Source of the DNA: Pantoea conspicua
GTDB lineage: Bacteria; Pseudomonadota; Gammaproteobacteria; Enterobacterales; Enterobacteriaceae
DNA: 64,000 bases
NCBI RefSeq assembly: GCF_002095315.1
Contig: NZ_MLFN01000003.1
Location: 62,001-126,000, forward strand
Direction of reading: 5' to 3'
Part shown: positions 9,136-19,137 of the stretch, piece by piece
How positions within the stretch are numbered: the first letter of the stretch is position 1
Layout of the letters: every line of letters starts with the position of its first letter
Made by a program: the position numbers and the translations under genes
The notes under the pieces: model-generated
The model's database searches: none
Seen by the model: the letters and a program-made list of their open reading frames with translations, nothing else
Told to the model about the DNA's origin: nothing

Positions 9136-9672
9136 TTCGATTTGCGTATGCTGACCTGGCGGTCAGTCGCTGGCGTAACGGCGGCGGAGAGACCCGCGAG
9201 CTGATCAGTTATCCACCCGGCGCGGCTGCGTTTGAATGGCGTGTCAGCATCGCGACGCTGGCGCAGGACGGGCCGTTCTCCGCCTTTCCAGGCGTTGATC
9301 GCATCATCACCCTGCTGCACGGTGATGCGGTCGCACTCACCGCCCCTGGCGTTGAGCAGCGCTTAACGCCGCTGCAGCCCTGGGCATTTGCTGGCGAACT
9401 GGCATTAAACGCCCGGCTTGAGGGTGGAATCAGTGAGGATTTCAATATCATGACCCGGCGCGGGCAATGGCAGGCAACGGTTGAGGTAGTGACCCATGCG
9501 GTCAGCAGCCCGCACGGCGTCGCCTGGGTCGTGGCGGGCGGCATGGCAGCTGGCAAACGGCGAGCGGCTGACGGCGCAGCAAGGTGCGGCCTGGGTGGAT
9601 GAGGGAACCCGGCTCAGCCCGATCAGCGACGATGCCCGGCTGCTGCTGACCCGGCTTAACCGTGTCCCTTAA
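9132..9672 (+). pseudogene. hutD: HutD family protein, frame broken by one base
   Basis: HutD is a small cupin-like protein of hut operons, thought to limit pathway flux by binding formylglutamate or a related ligand. Residues 1-136 (RWRNGGGETREL start, FSAFPGVDRIITLL, EDFNIMTRRG) are intact. Near 9540 the frame slips, and the read frame ends at 9602 with an unrelated tail. One frame over, the family C-terminus continues as WQLANGERLTAQQG, then WVDEGTRLSP, to a stop at 9670-9672. The total of 541 bases equals 180 codons plus one base, so one extra base (or two lost) explains it. Corrected, the end overlaps the hutC end by 17 bases. It may be a sequencing error. Confidence 0.85.
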
Positions 9673-10411
9673 AGCGGCCCAGCAATTTATAACGTGAGCC
9701 GGGATAAAGCAGGCGCGCATAGGTGACGATTTTGTTGTCGCTCCAGGTCTGACGGCGGATCAGCAGGCAAGGCTCATGCTCCTCCAGCGCGAGATGTTTA
9801 CGCTGGCGCGCATCGGGCAGCACCGCTTCAACAATGTGCTCGCCCGCGGTCAGCGGCGCGACCCGCATCAGATAGGTATATGGCGTCTGGCTGTGATAAT
9901 CCTGGGTCAGATAATCGGGTGCCACCAGCGGGTTGACCAGTCGATCTTCCAGCTGTACCGGCAGCTCATTTTCGTAATGGACAATCAGTGAGTGGTAAAG
10001 CGTCTGTCCGGTGGTGAGTCCCAGCACCGCCGCCTGTTCCGGATCGGCTTTATTCTGGCCGATAGCCAGGATTTTGCAGCTATGCTGATGACCGCGCTGG
10101 GCGATCTCATCGGCGATGTTATGCACTTCCAGCATCGCGGTATAGCCTTTCATCTCGGCGACAAAGGTTCCGACGCCCTGCATCCGCACCAGAAACCCTT
10201 CGCTGGTCAGTTCACGCAGCGCCCGGTTAATCGTCATCCGGCTAACGCCCAGCTCATTCACCAGTTCACTTTCTGAGGGCACACGCTGGTTCGCTTTCCA
10301 TAGCCCTTCGCGAATCTGACTGACAATCGCCTGCTTCACACGCTGATAAATCGGCGCGGGTTCATCGCTCATGGCCGCAGCCAGTTGTGCCAGTGCCGTA
10401 TGCTCGACCAT
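9656..10411 (-). CDS. hutC: HutC, histidine utilisation repressor (GntR/HutC family)
   Basis: Represses hut genes until urocanate binds. The 251-residue product has an N-terminal GntR winged helix (IYQRVKQAI to GVGTFVAE, about residues 21-87, recognition segment VPSESELVNELGVSRMTINR) and a C-terminal UTRA ligand domain. The ATG at 10411 was chosen because AAGGAACAG precedes it and it gives the family length; the frame extends 73 codons upstream without similarity. An operator at 10465-10474 lies 54 bases upstream, suggesting autorepression. It converges on hutD. Confidence 0.94.
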   Translation of the reverse strand: MVEHTALAQLAAAMSDEPAPIYQRVKQAIVSQIREGLWKANQRVPSESELVNELGVSRMTINRALRELTSEGFLVRMQGVGTFVAEMKGYTAMLEVHNIADEIAQRGHQHSCKILAIGQNKADPEQAAVLGLTTGQTLYHSLIVHYENELPVQLEDRLVNPLVAPDYLTQDYHSQTPYTYLMRVAPLTAGEHIVEAVLPDARQRKHLALEEHEPCLLIRRQTWSDNKIVTYARLLYPGSRYKLLGRFKGHG

Positions 10412-10464
10412 TTGCTGTTCCTTATCCAGATAATCTCTCAAGTTTACTGTCTCGCTACGTGAAT

Positions 10465-10474
10465 GTATATACAT
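10465..10474. promoter_or_regulatory. HutC operator upstream of hutC
   Basis: TGTATATACA at 10465-10474 is identical to the operator at 7747-7756. It lies in the hutC promoter region, on the hutC side of the divergent hutC-hutH gap. This predicts autorepression. Confidence 0.78.
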
Positions 10475-10607
10475 CCATTTCCGTCGACTGCGTCCCTTCG
10501 GTGCAGGCTGCGCATCAGGCTGGTGCAGGTGCTGTGTCACCCTTTGCCGATCGCACAGACAGGGCGGACACTGCATTTTTGTGATCGCTCTGGCACGACC
10601 CTTGCTA

Positions 10608-10621
10608 CTTGTATAGACAAG
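10608..10621. promoter_or_regulatory. HutC operator upstream of hutH (distal)
   Basis: CTTGTATAGACAAG is a 14-base dyad (CTTGT-N4-ACAAG) carrying the variant core TGTATAGACA. It lies 97 bases before the hutH start. Confidence 0.75.
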
Positions 10622-10695
10622 AATAGACACTTATGCTTCACTCACCTTATTCCGCTGGATCAGGGCAATAAATATCGCTTAGCCCCGTCAGCACA

Positions 10696-10709
10696 CTTGT
10701 ATAGACAGG
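10696..10709. promoter_or_regulatory. HutC operator overlapping the hutH ribosome site
   Basis: CTTGTATAGACAGG differs from the distal site only in its last positions. It ends 8 bases before the hutH ATG and covers the AGGAG ribosome site, so bound HutC would also block transcription just ahead of translation start. The pair 88 bases apart could allow cooperative binding or looping. Confidence 0.72.
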
Positions 10710-10717
10710 AGCAGACT

Positions 10718-12277
10718 ATGTCAGGTTCGTCGCAGGTATTACACCTGGTGCCGGGCGAGGTGGATCTCGCCACATTACGCGCTATCTATCAGGGTAACGT
10801 CACCCTTAGCCTTGATCAGTCAGCACGCCAGGCGATTGCCGATGCGCAGCAAACTGTCGAGGCTATCGTCGCCTCCGGCAAGGTGGTGTATGGCATTAAT
10901 ACCGGTTTCGGCAAGCTGGCGCAGACCCAGATTCCGGCGGGCCGGCTGGCCGATCTGCAACGTAACCTGGTGCTGTCACACAGCGTCGGCCTCGGGGATC
11001 TGCTGCCGGACAATGTGACCCGTCTGGTGGTTGCCACCAAAATTATCAGCCTGGCACGCGGTCACTCCGGGGTACGAATCGAACTGGTCGAGGCGCTGCT
11101 GACACTGTTCAACGCGGGTGTGATGCCGGTTATCCCGGAGAAAGGCTCGGTGGGTGCCTCTGGCGATCTGGCGCCGCTGGCGCACATGTCGCTGATGCTG
11201 CTGGGCGAAGGCCAGGTGCGACTCAACGGCGTGCTGATCCCGGCGACGGAAGGACTGGCCTCGGTCGGACTGTCGCCGTTTGTGCTCGGGCCGAAAGAGG
11301 GACTGGCGCTGCTCAACGGCACTCAGGTCTCAACCGCGCTGGCACTGCGTGGCCTGTTTGAGGGGGAAAACCTGTTTGCCGCCGGGCTGATGGCCGGTGC
11401 GCTGTCGCTGGAAGCGATTAAAGGCTCGCTGAAGCCGTACGACGCCCGCATTCATCAGGCGCGCGGTCAGCAGGGGCAGATTGCCGTAGCCGCAGCGGTC
11501 AGCGCCCTGATTGAGGGCAGTGAGATCCTCGCCTCTCATACACATTGCGGCCGGGTGCAGGACCCCTATTCCATTCGCTGCGTACCGCAGGTGATGGGTG
11601 CCTGTCTCGACAACCTGTGCCACGCGGCGCGGATATTGCAGATTGAAGCCAACGCCGCCTCTGATAATCCGCTGGTGTTCAGCGACAGCGGCGATGTGAT
11701 CTCCGGCGGTAACTTCCATGCCGAGCCAGTGGCGTTCGCCGCGGATATCCTGGCGCTGGCGATTGCTGAAGTCGGCGCGATTTCTGAACGTCGCCTGGCA
11801 CTGCTGCTGGACACCGGCTTATCCGGTCTGCCGCCGTTCCTGGTGCATGACGGCGGAGTTAACTCCGGTTTTATGATTGCTCAGGTCACTGCCGCGGCGC
11901 TGGCCTCCGAGAATAAATCGCTGGCGCATCCCGGCAGCGTGGACAGCCTGCCGACCTCCGCCAATCAGGAAGATCACGTTTCAATGGCGACCTACGCTGC
12001 GCGCCGTCTCGGCAGCATGTGCTTCAACAGCGCAGCGGTAGTTGGCATCGAAGCGATGGCGGCGGCACAGGGCATTGAATTTAACCGACCGCTGAAAAGC
12101 TCGGCGACCCTTGAGCAGGCAATGGGCACTATCCGCGAACAGGTGGCTTTCCTTGAAGAAGACCGCCTGCTGGCACCCGATATCGAGGCGATGCGTCAGT
12201 GGGCAAGTCGCGCTGACTGGCCTCCGGCTTTGACCGCGCTGCTACCAAGTCTGCGCGCCCTCACTTCTGCTGAATAA
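10718..12277 (+). CDS. hutH: HutH, histidine ammonia-lyase
   Basis: First step of histidine degradation: L-histidine to urocanate and ammonia. The 519-residue product carries the Ala147-Ser148-Gly149 triad in [15 protein letters not shown], which cyclises to the MIO electrophile. It also has the [11 protein letters not shown] active-site loop near residue 64 and the SSATLEQAM segment near the end. The ATG at 10718 follows AGGAG; the frame opens 85 codons earlier but crosses both operators, so the upstream part is not coding. hutU follows 10 bases after its stop. Confidence 0.96.
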   Translation: MSGSSQVLHLVPGEVDLATLRAIYQGNVTLSLDQSARQAIADAQQTVEAIVASGKVVYGINTGFGKLAQTQIPAGRLADLQRNLVLSHSVGLGDLLPDNVTRLVVATKIISLARGHSGVRIELVEALLTLFNAGVMPVIPEKGSVGASGDLAPLAHMSLMLLGEGQVRLNGVLIPATEGLASVGLSPFVLGPKEGLALLNGTQVSTALALRGLFEGENLFAAGLMAGALSLEAIKGSLKPYDARIHQARGQQGQIAVAAAVSALIEGSEILASHTHCGRVQDPYSIRCVPQVMGACLDNLCHAARILQIEANAASDNPLVFSDSGDVISGGNFHAEPVAFAADILALAIAEVGAISERRLALLLDTGLSGLPPFLVHDGGVNSGFMIAQVTAAALASENKSLAHPGSVDSLPTSANQEDHVSMATYAARRLGSMCFNSAAVVGIEAMAAAQGIEFNRPLKSSATLEQAMGTIREQVAFLEEDRLLAPDIEAMRQWASRADWPPALTALLPSLRALTSAE

Positions 12278-12287
12278 GGAATCTGTA

Positions 12288-13976
12288 ATGAGCGAAACCC
12301 TGTCTCAGGCCGTGGCCCGCGAAATTCGTGCCCCGCATGGCACCACGCTGCACTGCGCTAACTGGCTGATTGAAGCGGCTTACCGGATGATCCAGAACAA
12401 CCTCGATCCTGACGTTGCCGAGCGCCCGGAGGACCTGGTGGTGTACGGCGGTATCGGCAAAGCGGCGCGTAACTGGGCGTGCTTCGAGCAGATCCTGCGC
12501 TCGTTAAAGGCGTTACAGCCGGATGAGACGCTCCTGATCCAGAGCGGCAAGCCGGTCGGGGTATTCCGTACCCATGCCGATGCGCCACGCGTGCTGCTGG
12601 CTAACTCCAACCTGGTGCCGCACTGGGCTAACTGGGATCACTTCCATGAGCTGGATAAAGCGGGCCTGATGATGTACGGCCAGATGACCGCCGGTTCCTG
12701 GATCTATATCGGCGCGCAGGGCATCGTGCAGGGTACCTACGAAACTTTCGTCGAAGCGGGACGCCAGCACTACAACAACGATCTGAGCGGGCGCTGGATC
12801 CTGACTGCCGGTCTCGGTGGTATGGGCGGCGCACAACCGCTGGCGGGCGTGCTGGCGGGCGCCTGCGTACTGGCCATCGAGTGCCAGGAGTCGCGCATCG
12901 ATTTCCGTCTGCGTACCCGCTACGTCGATCACAAAGCGACCTCGCTGGATGAGGCACTGGCGCTGATTAATAAGGCGACCGCGGCGAAAAAAGCGATTTC
13001 GGTCGGGCTGCTGGGCAATGCGGCCGAGATCCTGCCGGAGCTGGTGAAACGCGCCCGGGCGGGCGGACCGAAGCCGGATATCGTGACCGATCAGACCTCG
13101 GCCCACGACCCAATTAATGGCTATCTGCCGATTGGCTGGGATCTGGCGCGCTGGCAGCAGGAGAAAGTCTCGCAGCCGAAAGCGGTAGAGAAAGCGGCAC
13201 GCGCCTCAATGGCGGTACACGTGCAGGCGATGCTCGACTTCTGTCATATGGGCATTCCGACTGTCGACTACGGCAACAACATCCGTCAGGTGGCGCTGGA
13301 TGAAGGGGTCACCAACGCGTTCGATTTTCCTGGCTTTGTCCCGGCCTATATCCGTCCGCTGTTTTGTGAAGGCAAAGGCCCGTTCCGTTGGGTGGCACTG
13401 TCAGGCGATCCGGAAGATATCTACAAAACCGATGCTAAACTTAAAGCGCTGTTTCCGCAGCACAAAACCCTGCATCGCTGGCTGGATATGGCGCAGGAGC
13501 GCATCGCCTTCCAGGGACTGCCGGCCCGCATCTGCTGGCTCGGCCTGGGCGAACGCCACCTTGCTGGACTGGCCTTCAACGAAATGGTGCGCAATGGCGA
13601 GCTGAAAGCGCCGGTAGTGATTGGCCGCGACCACCTCGACTGCGGCTCGGTCGCCTCACCGAACCGTGAAACCGAAGCGATGAAAGATGGCTCTGACGCG
13701 GTGTCAGACTGGCCGTTACTCAATGCGCTGCTTAACACTGCGGGTGGCGCGACCTGGGTCAGCCTGCATCACGGTGGCGGCGTCGGCATGGGCTTCTCCC
13801 AGCACGCCGGCGTGGTGATTGTCTGCGACGGCACTAAAGAGGCGGATGCACGTCTGGGGCGCGTACTGTGGAACGATCCGGCGACCGGCGTAATGCGCCA
13901 CGCCGATGCGGGCTACCCACAGGCGCAGGCCTGTGCAGAGCAACACGGACTCCATCTTCCGATGCTGCAAAAGTAA
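12288..13976 (+). CDS. hutU: HutU, urocanate hydratase (urocanase)
   Basis: Second step: urocanate plus water to 4-imidazolone-5-propanoate, using tightly bound NAD+ as electrophile. The 562-residue protein has the NAD loop GLGGMGGAQ at 175-183 and the conserved Cys416 in [11 protein letters not shown], then [18 protein letters not shown]. Length and motifs match the family throughout with no lesion. It has an AAGGAATC ribosome site and is co-transcribed with hutH from the HutC-controlled promoter. A terminator hairpin follows. Confidence 0.96.
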   Translation: MSETLSQAVAREIRAPHGTTLHCANWLIEAAYRMIQNNLDPDVAERPEDLVVYGGIGKAARNWACFEQILRSLKALQPDETLLIQSGKPVGVFRTHADAPRVLLANSNLVPHWANWDHFHELDKAGLMMYGQMTAGSWIYIGAQGIVQGTYETFVEAGRQHYNNDLSGRWILTAGLGGMGGAQPLAGVLAGACVLAIECQESRIDFRLRTRYVDHKATSLDEALALINKATAAKKAISVGLLGNAAEILPELVKRARAGGPKPDIVTDQTSAHDPINGYLPIGWDLARWQQEKVSQPKAVEKAARASMAVHVQAMLDFCHMGIPTVDYGNNIRQVALDEGVTNAFDFPGFVPAYIRPLFCEGKGPFRWVALSGDPEDIYKTDAKLKALFPQHKTLHRWLDMAQERIAFQGLPARICWLGLGERHLAGLAFNEMVRNGELKAPVVIGRDHLDCGSVASPNRETEAMKDGSDAVSDWPLLNALLNTAGGATWVSLHHGGGVGMGFSQHAGVVIVCDGTKEADARLGRVLWNDPATGVMRHADAGYPQAQACAEQHGLHLPMLQK

Positions 13977-13984
13977 TCAAACGT

Positions 13985-14014
13985 CGGGGTCAGCGCCGCG
14001 CTGGCCCCGGTTTT
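13985..14014 (+). terminator. hutHU terminator
   Basis: CGGGGTCAGCG (13985-13995) pairs with CGCTGGCCCCG (13999-14009, one G-T pair), followed by GTTTT. Confidence 0.75.
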
Positions 14015-14167
14015 ATACGCCTCATCCCACTTCAGCGGTCATCGTTACTTATTAGTTATTCCATTTTGGTTTAGCCTATAGCCAGATTTCGCCGTTACGG
14101 CAATAGACGCCGTGCTCCCCGACCACTAAAGTGAAATCTTCTCATTCTGTATGGAGCGCGATTCTGC

Positions 14168-15325
14168 ATGACCCTTTCCCCCGCCCTGCTTGAAGATGCG
14201 CTGCACTGGCGCCGACAGCTCCATCGCCAGCCTGAATTAGGTTACCAGGAACATCACACCAGCGATCTTATTGCACGCGAACTTGAGCTGGCCGGATTAC
14301 AGGTATTTCGCGGTCTGGCAGGAACAGCAGTAGTGGGCACGCTGGTAAATGGTCCCGGTCCGGTTATCGGGCTGCGTGCCGACATGGATGCCCTGCCGAT
14401 CACCGAAAAAGGTGAGGTCGAATGGCGATCCGCGACGCCAGGCGTGATGCACGCCTGCGGCCACGACGGTCACAGTGCCATTCTGCTGGCCGCTGCCCGA
14501 CAGCTGGCGGCGACCCGGCAGTTCAGCGGCACGGTGCACTTTATTTTTCAGCCCGCCGAGGAAAATCTGGGCGGTGCGCGCAAAATGGTGGAACAGGGAC
14601 TGTTCCAGCGCTTCCCGATGGATGCGGTTTACGCCATGCATAACTGGCCGGGCCTGCCGCTCGGGTCACTGGCGGTGAATCCCGGGGCGATGATGGCCTC
14701 ACTGGATTCGTTTGAAATTACGCTGCACGGCAAGAGTTGCCACGCCGCGATGCCGGAAAGCGGTGCCGATCCGATGGTGGTGGCGGCTGAGCTGATCCTG
14801 GCGCTGCAAACTATTCCGTCGCGCCGGCTGTCACCGCTCTCCTCGGCGGTGGTCAGCGTGACGCAGATCCACGGCGGTGAGGCGATTAACGTCATCCCGG
14901 AACAGATTGTATTACGCGGGACGGTACGCTGCCTGCAACCGGCGGTACGCGACAAAGTCCGGACGCTGATCGATGAATTTGTGGCTACCCTGCCCCGCCC
15001 GTTTGGGGTGAGCGGCGAGACCCGCTGGTTACCCGGCTATCCGGTGACCGCCAACCATGCCGGTCCGGCAGAGCAGGTGCGCGCGGTGGCGCTGGCGACG
15101 CTGGGAGAAGAGCATGTTCACTGGCAGATCAATCCCTCAATGGCCTCTGAGGATTTTGCCTGCATGATGGAAGCCTGTCCGGGCGCTTACTTCTGGCTCG
15201 GTGCCGACGGTGAAACCCCGTCAGCACCGCTGCATAATGCCCGCTACGACTTTAATGACGCGTTACTGCCGATCGGCATTCGCTTCTGGCAGGATCTGGT
15301 GGAACAGGTGCTGCCGATCGCCTGA
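14168..15325 (+). CDS. M20 family amidohydrolase (N-acyl amino acid/hippurate hydrolase type)
   Basis: A 385-residue zinc amidohydrolase of the M20D group, which removes acyl groups from N-acylated amino acids. Conserved parts are HRQPELGYQE near residue 18, GLRADMDALPI (Asp metal ligand), HACGHDGH with the group's Cys and His ligands near 96-101, QPAEEN, MHNWPGLP, and a C-terminal PSMASEDF with a Glu and Asp near the metal site. It sits 190 bases after hutU with a hairpin between, so it is probably a separate unit. Whether it deacylates histidine derivatives is only a guess from position. The specific substrate is unknown. Confidence 0.85.
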   Translation: MTLSPALLEDALHWRRQLHRQPELGYQEHHTSDLIARELELAGLQVFRGLAGTAVVGTLVNGPGPVIGLRADMDALPITEKGEVEWRSATPGVMHACGHDGHSAILLAAARQLAATRQFSGTVHFIFQPAEENLGGARKMVEQGLFQRFPMDAVYAMHNWPGLPLGSLAVNPGAMMASLDSFEITLHGKSCHAAMPESGADPMVVAAELILALQTIPSRRLSPLSSAVVSVTQIHGGEAINVIPEQIVLRGTVRCLQPAVRDKVRTLIDEFVATLPRPFGVSGETRWLPGYPVTANHAGPAEQVRAVALATLGEEHVHWQINPSMASEDFACMMEACPGAYFWLGADGETPSAPLHNARYDFNDALLPIGIRFWQDLVEQVLPIA

Positions 15326-15326
15326 A

Positions 15327-16295
15327 TCAGTAACCGGTGGCGCGCAGCCGCTGGTCGGCCGCCTCCAGCGAGTCACATTCCCCACTGGCGCGCAGGCAGC
15401 AGGCCAGCTGCAGCCGCAGTGCCTGCGGTACCGGGCGCTGCTGGTTAATCACCTGCTCAATCCAGGCGGCGGTCACCGTTGCTGATTTACCCGCTGGCAA
15501 CTCAACCTGGACCTCGGGCTGGCGCTCTACCCACACTTCCGCTTCCGATCCCGCGCCGCGGATCACACTGATCGCCGGGCAACGCTGCGGATTGGCATAA
15601 ACCTCTCCCTCGGTGCCATTCAGCAGCAGCGCAGGCGCATCAATATCGCTGAAGAACTTCGCCACCCGCGGCACATATTCCGGATGCGACACGCTCGACA
15701 GCCGCAGCGCGTCGCGTTCGCCAAACGGCGTGGCCAGTTTTGCCAGCGTATGCGCACTGTTACGCACGCCCATCCGCCAGCGCAGCGACAGCTGTTTCGC
15801 CATCGGCGGGCAGAGATAATCCACGGTCATAAACGCCAGTTCACCCGCATCGAGCTTTGCCTGCGCCTGTTCAGCAGTGGTGACCGGCATTACCCCCAGC
15901 GCAGCGAACACCACTTCACTGGTGATGCGCGTCGCGTCATCACTGACGCCATGCACCAGCACCGGGAAACCGAGCTTCACCAGCAGCAGCGCCAGTAACG
16001 GCGTCAGGTTGCCCTGTCGCCGTGCGCCGTTATAGCTCGGGATCACCACTGGCATCGGCCGGTTAGCCGGGGCGTTCAGCTTCATCATCTGCGCCTGCAT
16101 CGCCTGATAAAAACCGCGCATCTCCGCTTTGCCTTCGCCCTTGATACGCAGCGCAATCAGAATGCCCCCCAGCTCCAGATCCGGCACTTCGCCCGCCAGC
16201 ATCGCACTGTAAAGTGCCACGGCGGTGTCGAAATCGATGTCGCGGGCATGATTTTTACCGCGGCCGATCTCTTTGATAATTTTATTCAGTTCCAT
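15327..16295 (-). CDS. ybiB: YbiB, TrpD2-type nucleic acid-binding glycosyltransferase-fold protein
   Basis: A 322-residue homologue of E. coli YbiB, which has the anthranilate phosphoribosyltransferase fold (glycosyltransferase family 3) but binds nucleic acid and belongs to the LexA regulon with dinG. The N-terminal helical domain (about 1-75, with EIGRGKNHARDID) and the larger alpha/beta domain (SYNGARRQGNLTPLLALLL, LVHGVSDDATRITSE) are intact. The start sits 29 bases after the dinG stop on the same strand, so dinG-ybiB form one unit under the SOS box at 18521-18540. It ends next to the stop of the M20 gene. Confidence 0.92.
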   Translation of the reverse strand: MELNKIIKEIGRGKNHARDIDFDTAVALYSAMLAGEVPDLELGGILIALRIKGEGKAEMRGFYQAMQAQMMKLNAPANRPMPVVIPSYNGARRQGNLTPLLALLLVKLGFPVLVHGVSDDATRITSEVVFAALGVMPVTTAEQAQAKLDAGELAFMTVDYLCPPMAKQLSLRWRMGVRNSAHTLAKLATPFGERDALRLSSVSHPEYVPRVAKFFSDIDAPALLLNGTEGEVYANPQRCPAISVIRGAGSEAEVWVERQPEVQVELPAGKSATVTAAWIEQVINQQRPVPQALRLQLACCLRASGECDSLEAADQRLRATGY

Positions 16296-16324
16296 TACTC
16301 GCTTCCGGTTAAGTGTGCGGCGGT

Positions 16325-18493
16325 TTAGCGCCGCGTCGGACGTCGTTTACGCACGGTGCGCGTGGCGGCCGGTGCGGCCGGTATCGCTGCCGGCTCTGGC
16401 GGTTCGGGCTGCTCAATCGGGAAAATCGGCAATGCCGCCAGCAGTCGGCTGCCGTAGGCTTTGCTCAGCAGACGGCGGTCATAAATAACAATTTCGCCAT
16501 AACATTGATGGCTGCGAATCAGGCGTCCAACCTGTTGAATCAGAGTAAACGAGGCACTGGGTAAACTCTGCACCTCAAACGGATAACGCTTCAGGCTCTT
16601 CAGCCATTCGCCTTCGGTTAAAATTACCGGACTGTCTACCGGCGGAAAAGCAATTTTATGAATATGCACCTGACTGAGCAGATCGCCTTTTAAATCGAGC
16701 CCTTCCGCGAACGATTGCAGGCCAATCAGAATACTGGTCTCGCCTTTGCTCACCCGCTGACGATGCAGATCGACCAGTCGGCTGCGCGGCTGATCGCCCT
16801 GCACCAGCATCGACAGGCGCAAATCGGGCAGGCAGGCGACAAACTGCTGCATCGCCCGGTTACTGGCGAACAGCACCAGTACCCCTTTATGCTGCTTCAG
16901 ATTCATCTGCTGGCGGAAGAAACCCGCCATCTCAGCGATGTGTTCCGCTTCGTGAGTCATCAGCGGTTCGTAGCGCATTTGCGGGATTACCAGCTTGCCT
17001 TGCTCAACATGGTTGAACGGCGAGTCGAGCGCCACAAAACGGTCGCCCGCTTTTTCATTCAGCCCCGACATCTCCTGCAGGCGGTTAAAACTGTTGAGCG
17101 AACGCAGCGTGGCGGAGGTGACCACCACATGCGGAATTTTACGCCACAGCATTTTCTCCAGCTGATCGCTGACGCGAATCCCGGCGCAATGGAACAGCAG
17201 GTGCGCCTGACCTTCGCGCAGTTCGCGGGTAATCCATTTCGACACCGGCGCGCCAGAGGCTTTCTCCATCGCCGCCAGTCGCCACAGCTTACTGACCGAT
17301 TCAAACCAGCCGAACTGACGGTTCAGCTGCAGCAGATTACGGTGCAGCCGCACCACATCGACCTTGCCGGTCTGTTCGCTCAGAGCATTGATCAGGCCTT
17401 CGCTCAGGCCACGCAGCGCATCGCTGAGTTTGAACAGCCGGGCGCACAGATCCAGCAACTCCTGCGGCAACGCGCCCAGTACGAAGCGGAATTCGCCCGG
17501 CTGGTTGTGCGGCGGCAACAGCGGATTGAGCGCCTGGCTGGTAATGGTCAACAGTTCGCGCAATTCGTCGCAGTGCGCTGTCAGCCGCTCCGGGTTTGCC
17601 AGCGGCGGCGGGGATTTTGGCCGCATCTGCGTCATGATGCTGTCCACCAGCTTGATGAACAGATCCAGCTGCAGGCTGCTCCAGCCTGGCGTGATATCGG
17701 CGCTCATTTCCAGTGCATCACGCGCTACTTCCGGCAGATGATGACCTTCATCCAGCACCAGCATCAGATTCTTCGCCGGCGGCAGCACCGATTCGTTTTC
17801 CATCGCTGCCATCACCAGCGCATGGTTGGCCACCACCACATCGACCTGCTCAATCTCGCGGCGTGCCACAAAAAACGGGCATTCACGATACCAGCGACAG
17901 TGGGCACCGAGGCAGCTGGCTTTGTCGGTTGAGAGCCGCTGCCACAGACTATCGCTGACGTTTTCTTCGCTGTGATCGCGCAGGCCGTCCCACTGATAGC
18001 GGTCCAGCGCTTTCTGCAACCGGCCGCACTGCGTCTGCTCTTCTTTGGTGCTGCTGATGGCGTCATCATCCAGGTAGAGCAGCAAATCGCCCTGCTGTTC
18101 GTCATCTGCCGCCAGCGCCGCCAGGTTGCGCGGACAGACATAGCGGCCGCGACCAAAGGCGGCGGTAAACGTGAGGTCGGGAATAATTTTTTTCAGCAGC
18201 GGCAGATCTTTAGTGAAGATTTGATCCTGCAGCGCGACGTTAGCGGTACTGATCACCAGCCGTTTTTCCTGAGCGCGGCTGGCCGCAATGCCAGGGATCA
18301 GATAAGAGAGGGTTTTTCCCACGCCGGTTGGCGCTTCCACCGCCAGATGACGGGCATCATCGCCCGCCAGACATTTTGCCACTTCGGCAATCATCTGCCG
18401 CTGGGCGGCGCGCGGAATGAAATCGGGCACCTGCTGCTGCAGCGCTTTATACCACTGCGCTATCTGGCTTTTTACTGCTGCTGTCAGGGCCAT
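16325..18493 (-). CDS. dinG: DinG, ATP-dependent 5'-3' DNA helicase (Fe-S)
   Basis: SOS-induced superfamily 2 helicase of the XPD group that unwinds R-loops, D-loops and forked DNA. The 722-residue product has Walker A APTGVGKT with Lys60, and the four iron-sulphur cysteines at Cys120, Cys194, Cys199 and Cys205, the same numbers as in E. coli DinG. The DEAH-like box reads DEGHH, and motif VI contains QQVGRLIRS. The ATG at 18493 matches the E. coli start; the frame runs 5 codons further. A LexA box lies 28 bases upstream. A basic, Pro/Ala-rich tail ends the protein. Confidence 0.96.
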   Translation of the reverse strand: MALTAAVKSQIAQWYKALQQQVPDFIPRAAQRQMIAEVAKCLAGDDARHLAVEAPTGVGKTLSYLIPGIAASRAQEKRLVISTANVALQDQIFTKDLPLLKKIIPDLTFTAAFGRGRYVCPRNLAALAADDEQQGDLLLYLDDDAISSTKEEQTQCGRLQKALDRYQWDGLRDHSEENVSDSLWQRLSTDKASCLGAHCRWYRECPFFVARREIEQVDVVVANHALVMAAMENESVLPPAKNLMLVLDEGHHLPEVARDALEMSADITPGWSSLQLDLFIKLVDSIMTQMRPKSPPPLANPERLTAHCDELRELLTITSQALNPLLPPHNQPGEFRFVLGALPQELLDLCARLFKLSDALRGLSEGLINALSEQTGKVDVVRLHRNLLQLNRQFGWFESVSKLWRLAAMEKASGAPVSKWITRELREGQAHLLFHCAGIRVSDQLEKMLWRKIPHVVVTSATLRSLNSFNRLQEMSGLNEKAGDRFVALDSPFNHVEQGKLVIPQMRYEPLMTHEAEHIAEMAGFFRQQMNLKQHKGVLVLFASNRAMQQFVACLPDLRLSMLVQGDQPRSRLVDLHRQRVSKGETSILIGLQSFAEGLDLKGDLLSQVHIHKIAFPPVDSPVILTEGEWLKSLKRYPFEVQSLPSASFTLIQQVGRLIRSHQCYGEIVIYDRRLLSKAYGSRLLAALPIFPIEQPEPPEPAAIPAAPAATRTVRKRRPTRR

Positions 18494-18520
18494 TGCTTCT
18501 GTTACCACACCGAAAAAATT

Positions 18521-18540
18521 GCCTGTATTTTTACACAGTA
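18521..18540 (-). promoter_or_regulatory. LexA (SOS) box of dinG
   Basis: On the minus strand the sequence reads TACTGTGTAAAAATACAG, with CTGT-N8-ACAG exactly as in the LexA consensus. It is centred about 37 bases before the dinG ATG. Confidence 0.9.
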
Positions 18541-18618
18541 CGCTGACGACGTCAGCTTTCAGGCAGATTTTTTCGTCTGCGGTTCCGAATCCCGTCTTTT
18601 ATTGCATCCGGTGCCGGA

Positions 18619-19137
18619 TCAGCCCAGCACTTTAAACATGTAGGTTGTCGCATCCAGCTCGCCGGTGGTGGATTCGGCATAAAACGGTATCGAGCCGGCG
18701 ACCTGCCAGTCGAGCGAACGATAGAGATCGCTGGCGACATCACCGCTGCGCGTATCCAGCACCAGCAGCGTTTTGCCCAGCTGCCGCGCCCGCCGTTCCG
18801 CCTGCTGCATCAGCTGACGGGCGATGCCCTGGCGGCGTGCCCGCGGATGTACCAGCAGTTTGCTGATCTCCGCCCGATGACGGCCGTTGGGCATCGCACT
18901 GCCGTTAATCATCACCGTCGCCACGAGCGCGCCATACTGACTGGCCACCCACAGTTCGTCATTGCCGCCTGCCAGGTTGCAGATCCGATCCTGCCAGAAT
19001 CGCAGAATCGCCTGCTGGTCGGCGGCATCAATAAATCCGACGCTGGCCCCTTCCGCTACGCAGCCCTGAAGCACGTCACAGAGTTCGGATAAGCGCTGCT
19101 GCGCCTGAGTTGCACTGAGCATCTGGTAATCGATCAT
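18619..19137 (-). CDS. GNAT family N-acetyltransferase
   Basis: A 172-residue acetyl-CoA dependent acyltransferase. The GNAT core is visible: strand VATVMING, then HRAEISKLLVHPRARRQGIARQLM (motif A with the R/Q-x-x-G-x-G/A acetyl-CoA loop, about 92-113) and LLVLDTRSG, DLYRSLDWQ (motif B). The acceptor is unknown. Its ATG overlaps the stop of the XRE-cupin regulator by 4 bases, so the pair is co-expressed and the regulator probably controls the enzyme. Confidence 0.82.
   Translation of the reverse strand: MIDYQMLSATQAQQRLSELCDVLQGCVAEGASVGFIDAADQQAILRFWQDRICNLAGGNDELWVASQYGALVATVMINGSAMPNGRHRAEISKLLVHPRARRQGIARQLMQQAERRARQLGKTLLVLDTRSGDVASDLYRSLDWQVAGSIPFYAESTTGELDATTYMFKVLG

Noticed and set aside
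10463-10717. Upstream extension of hutH by 85 codons
   Set aside because: It would translate through two HutC operators and shows no similarity; the ATG at 10718 has a proper ribosome site.
16715-17932. 405-residue plus-strand frame opposite dinG
   Set aside because: It lies wholly inside intact dinG on the other strand, its translation shows no family pattern, and high-GC genes often open antisense frames.
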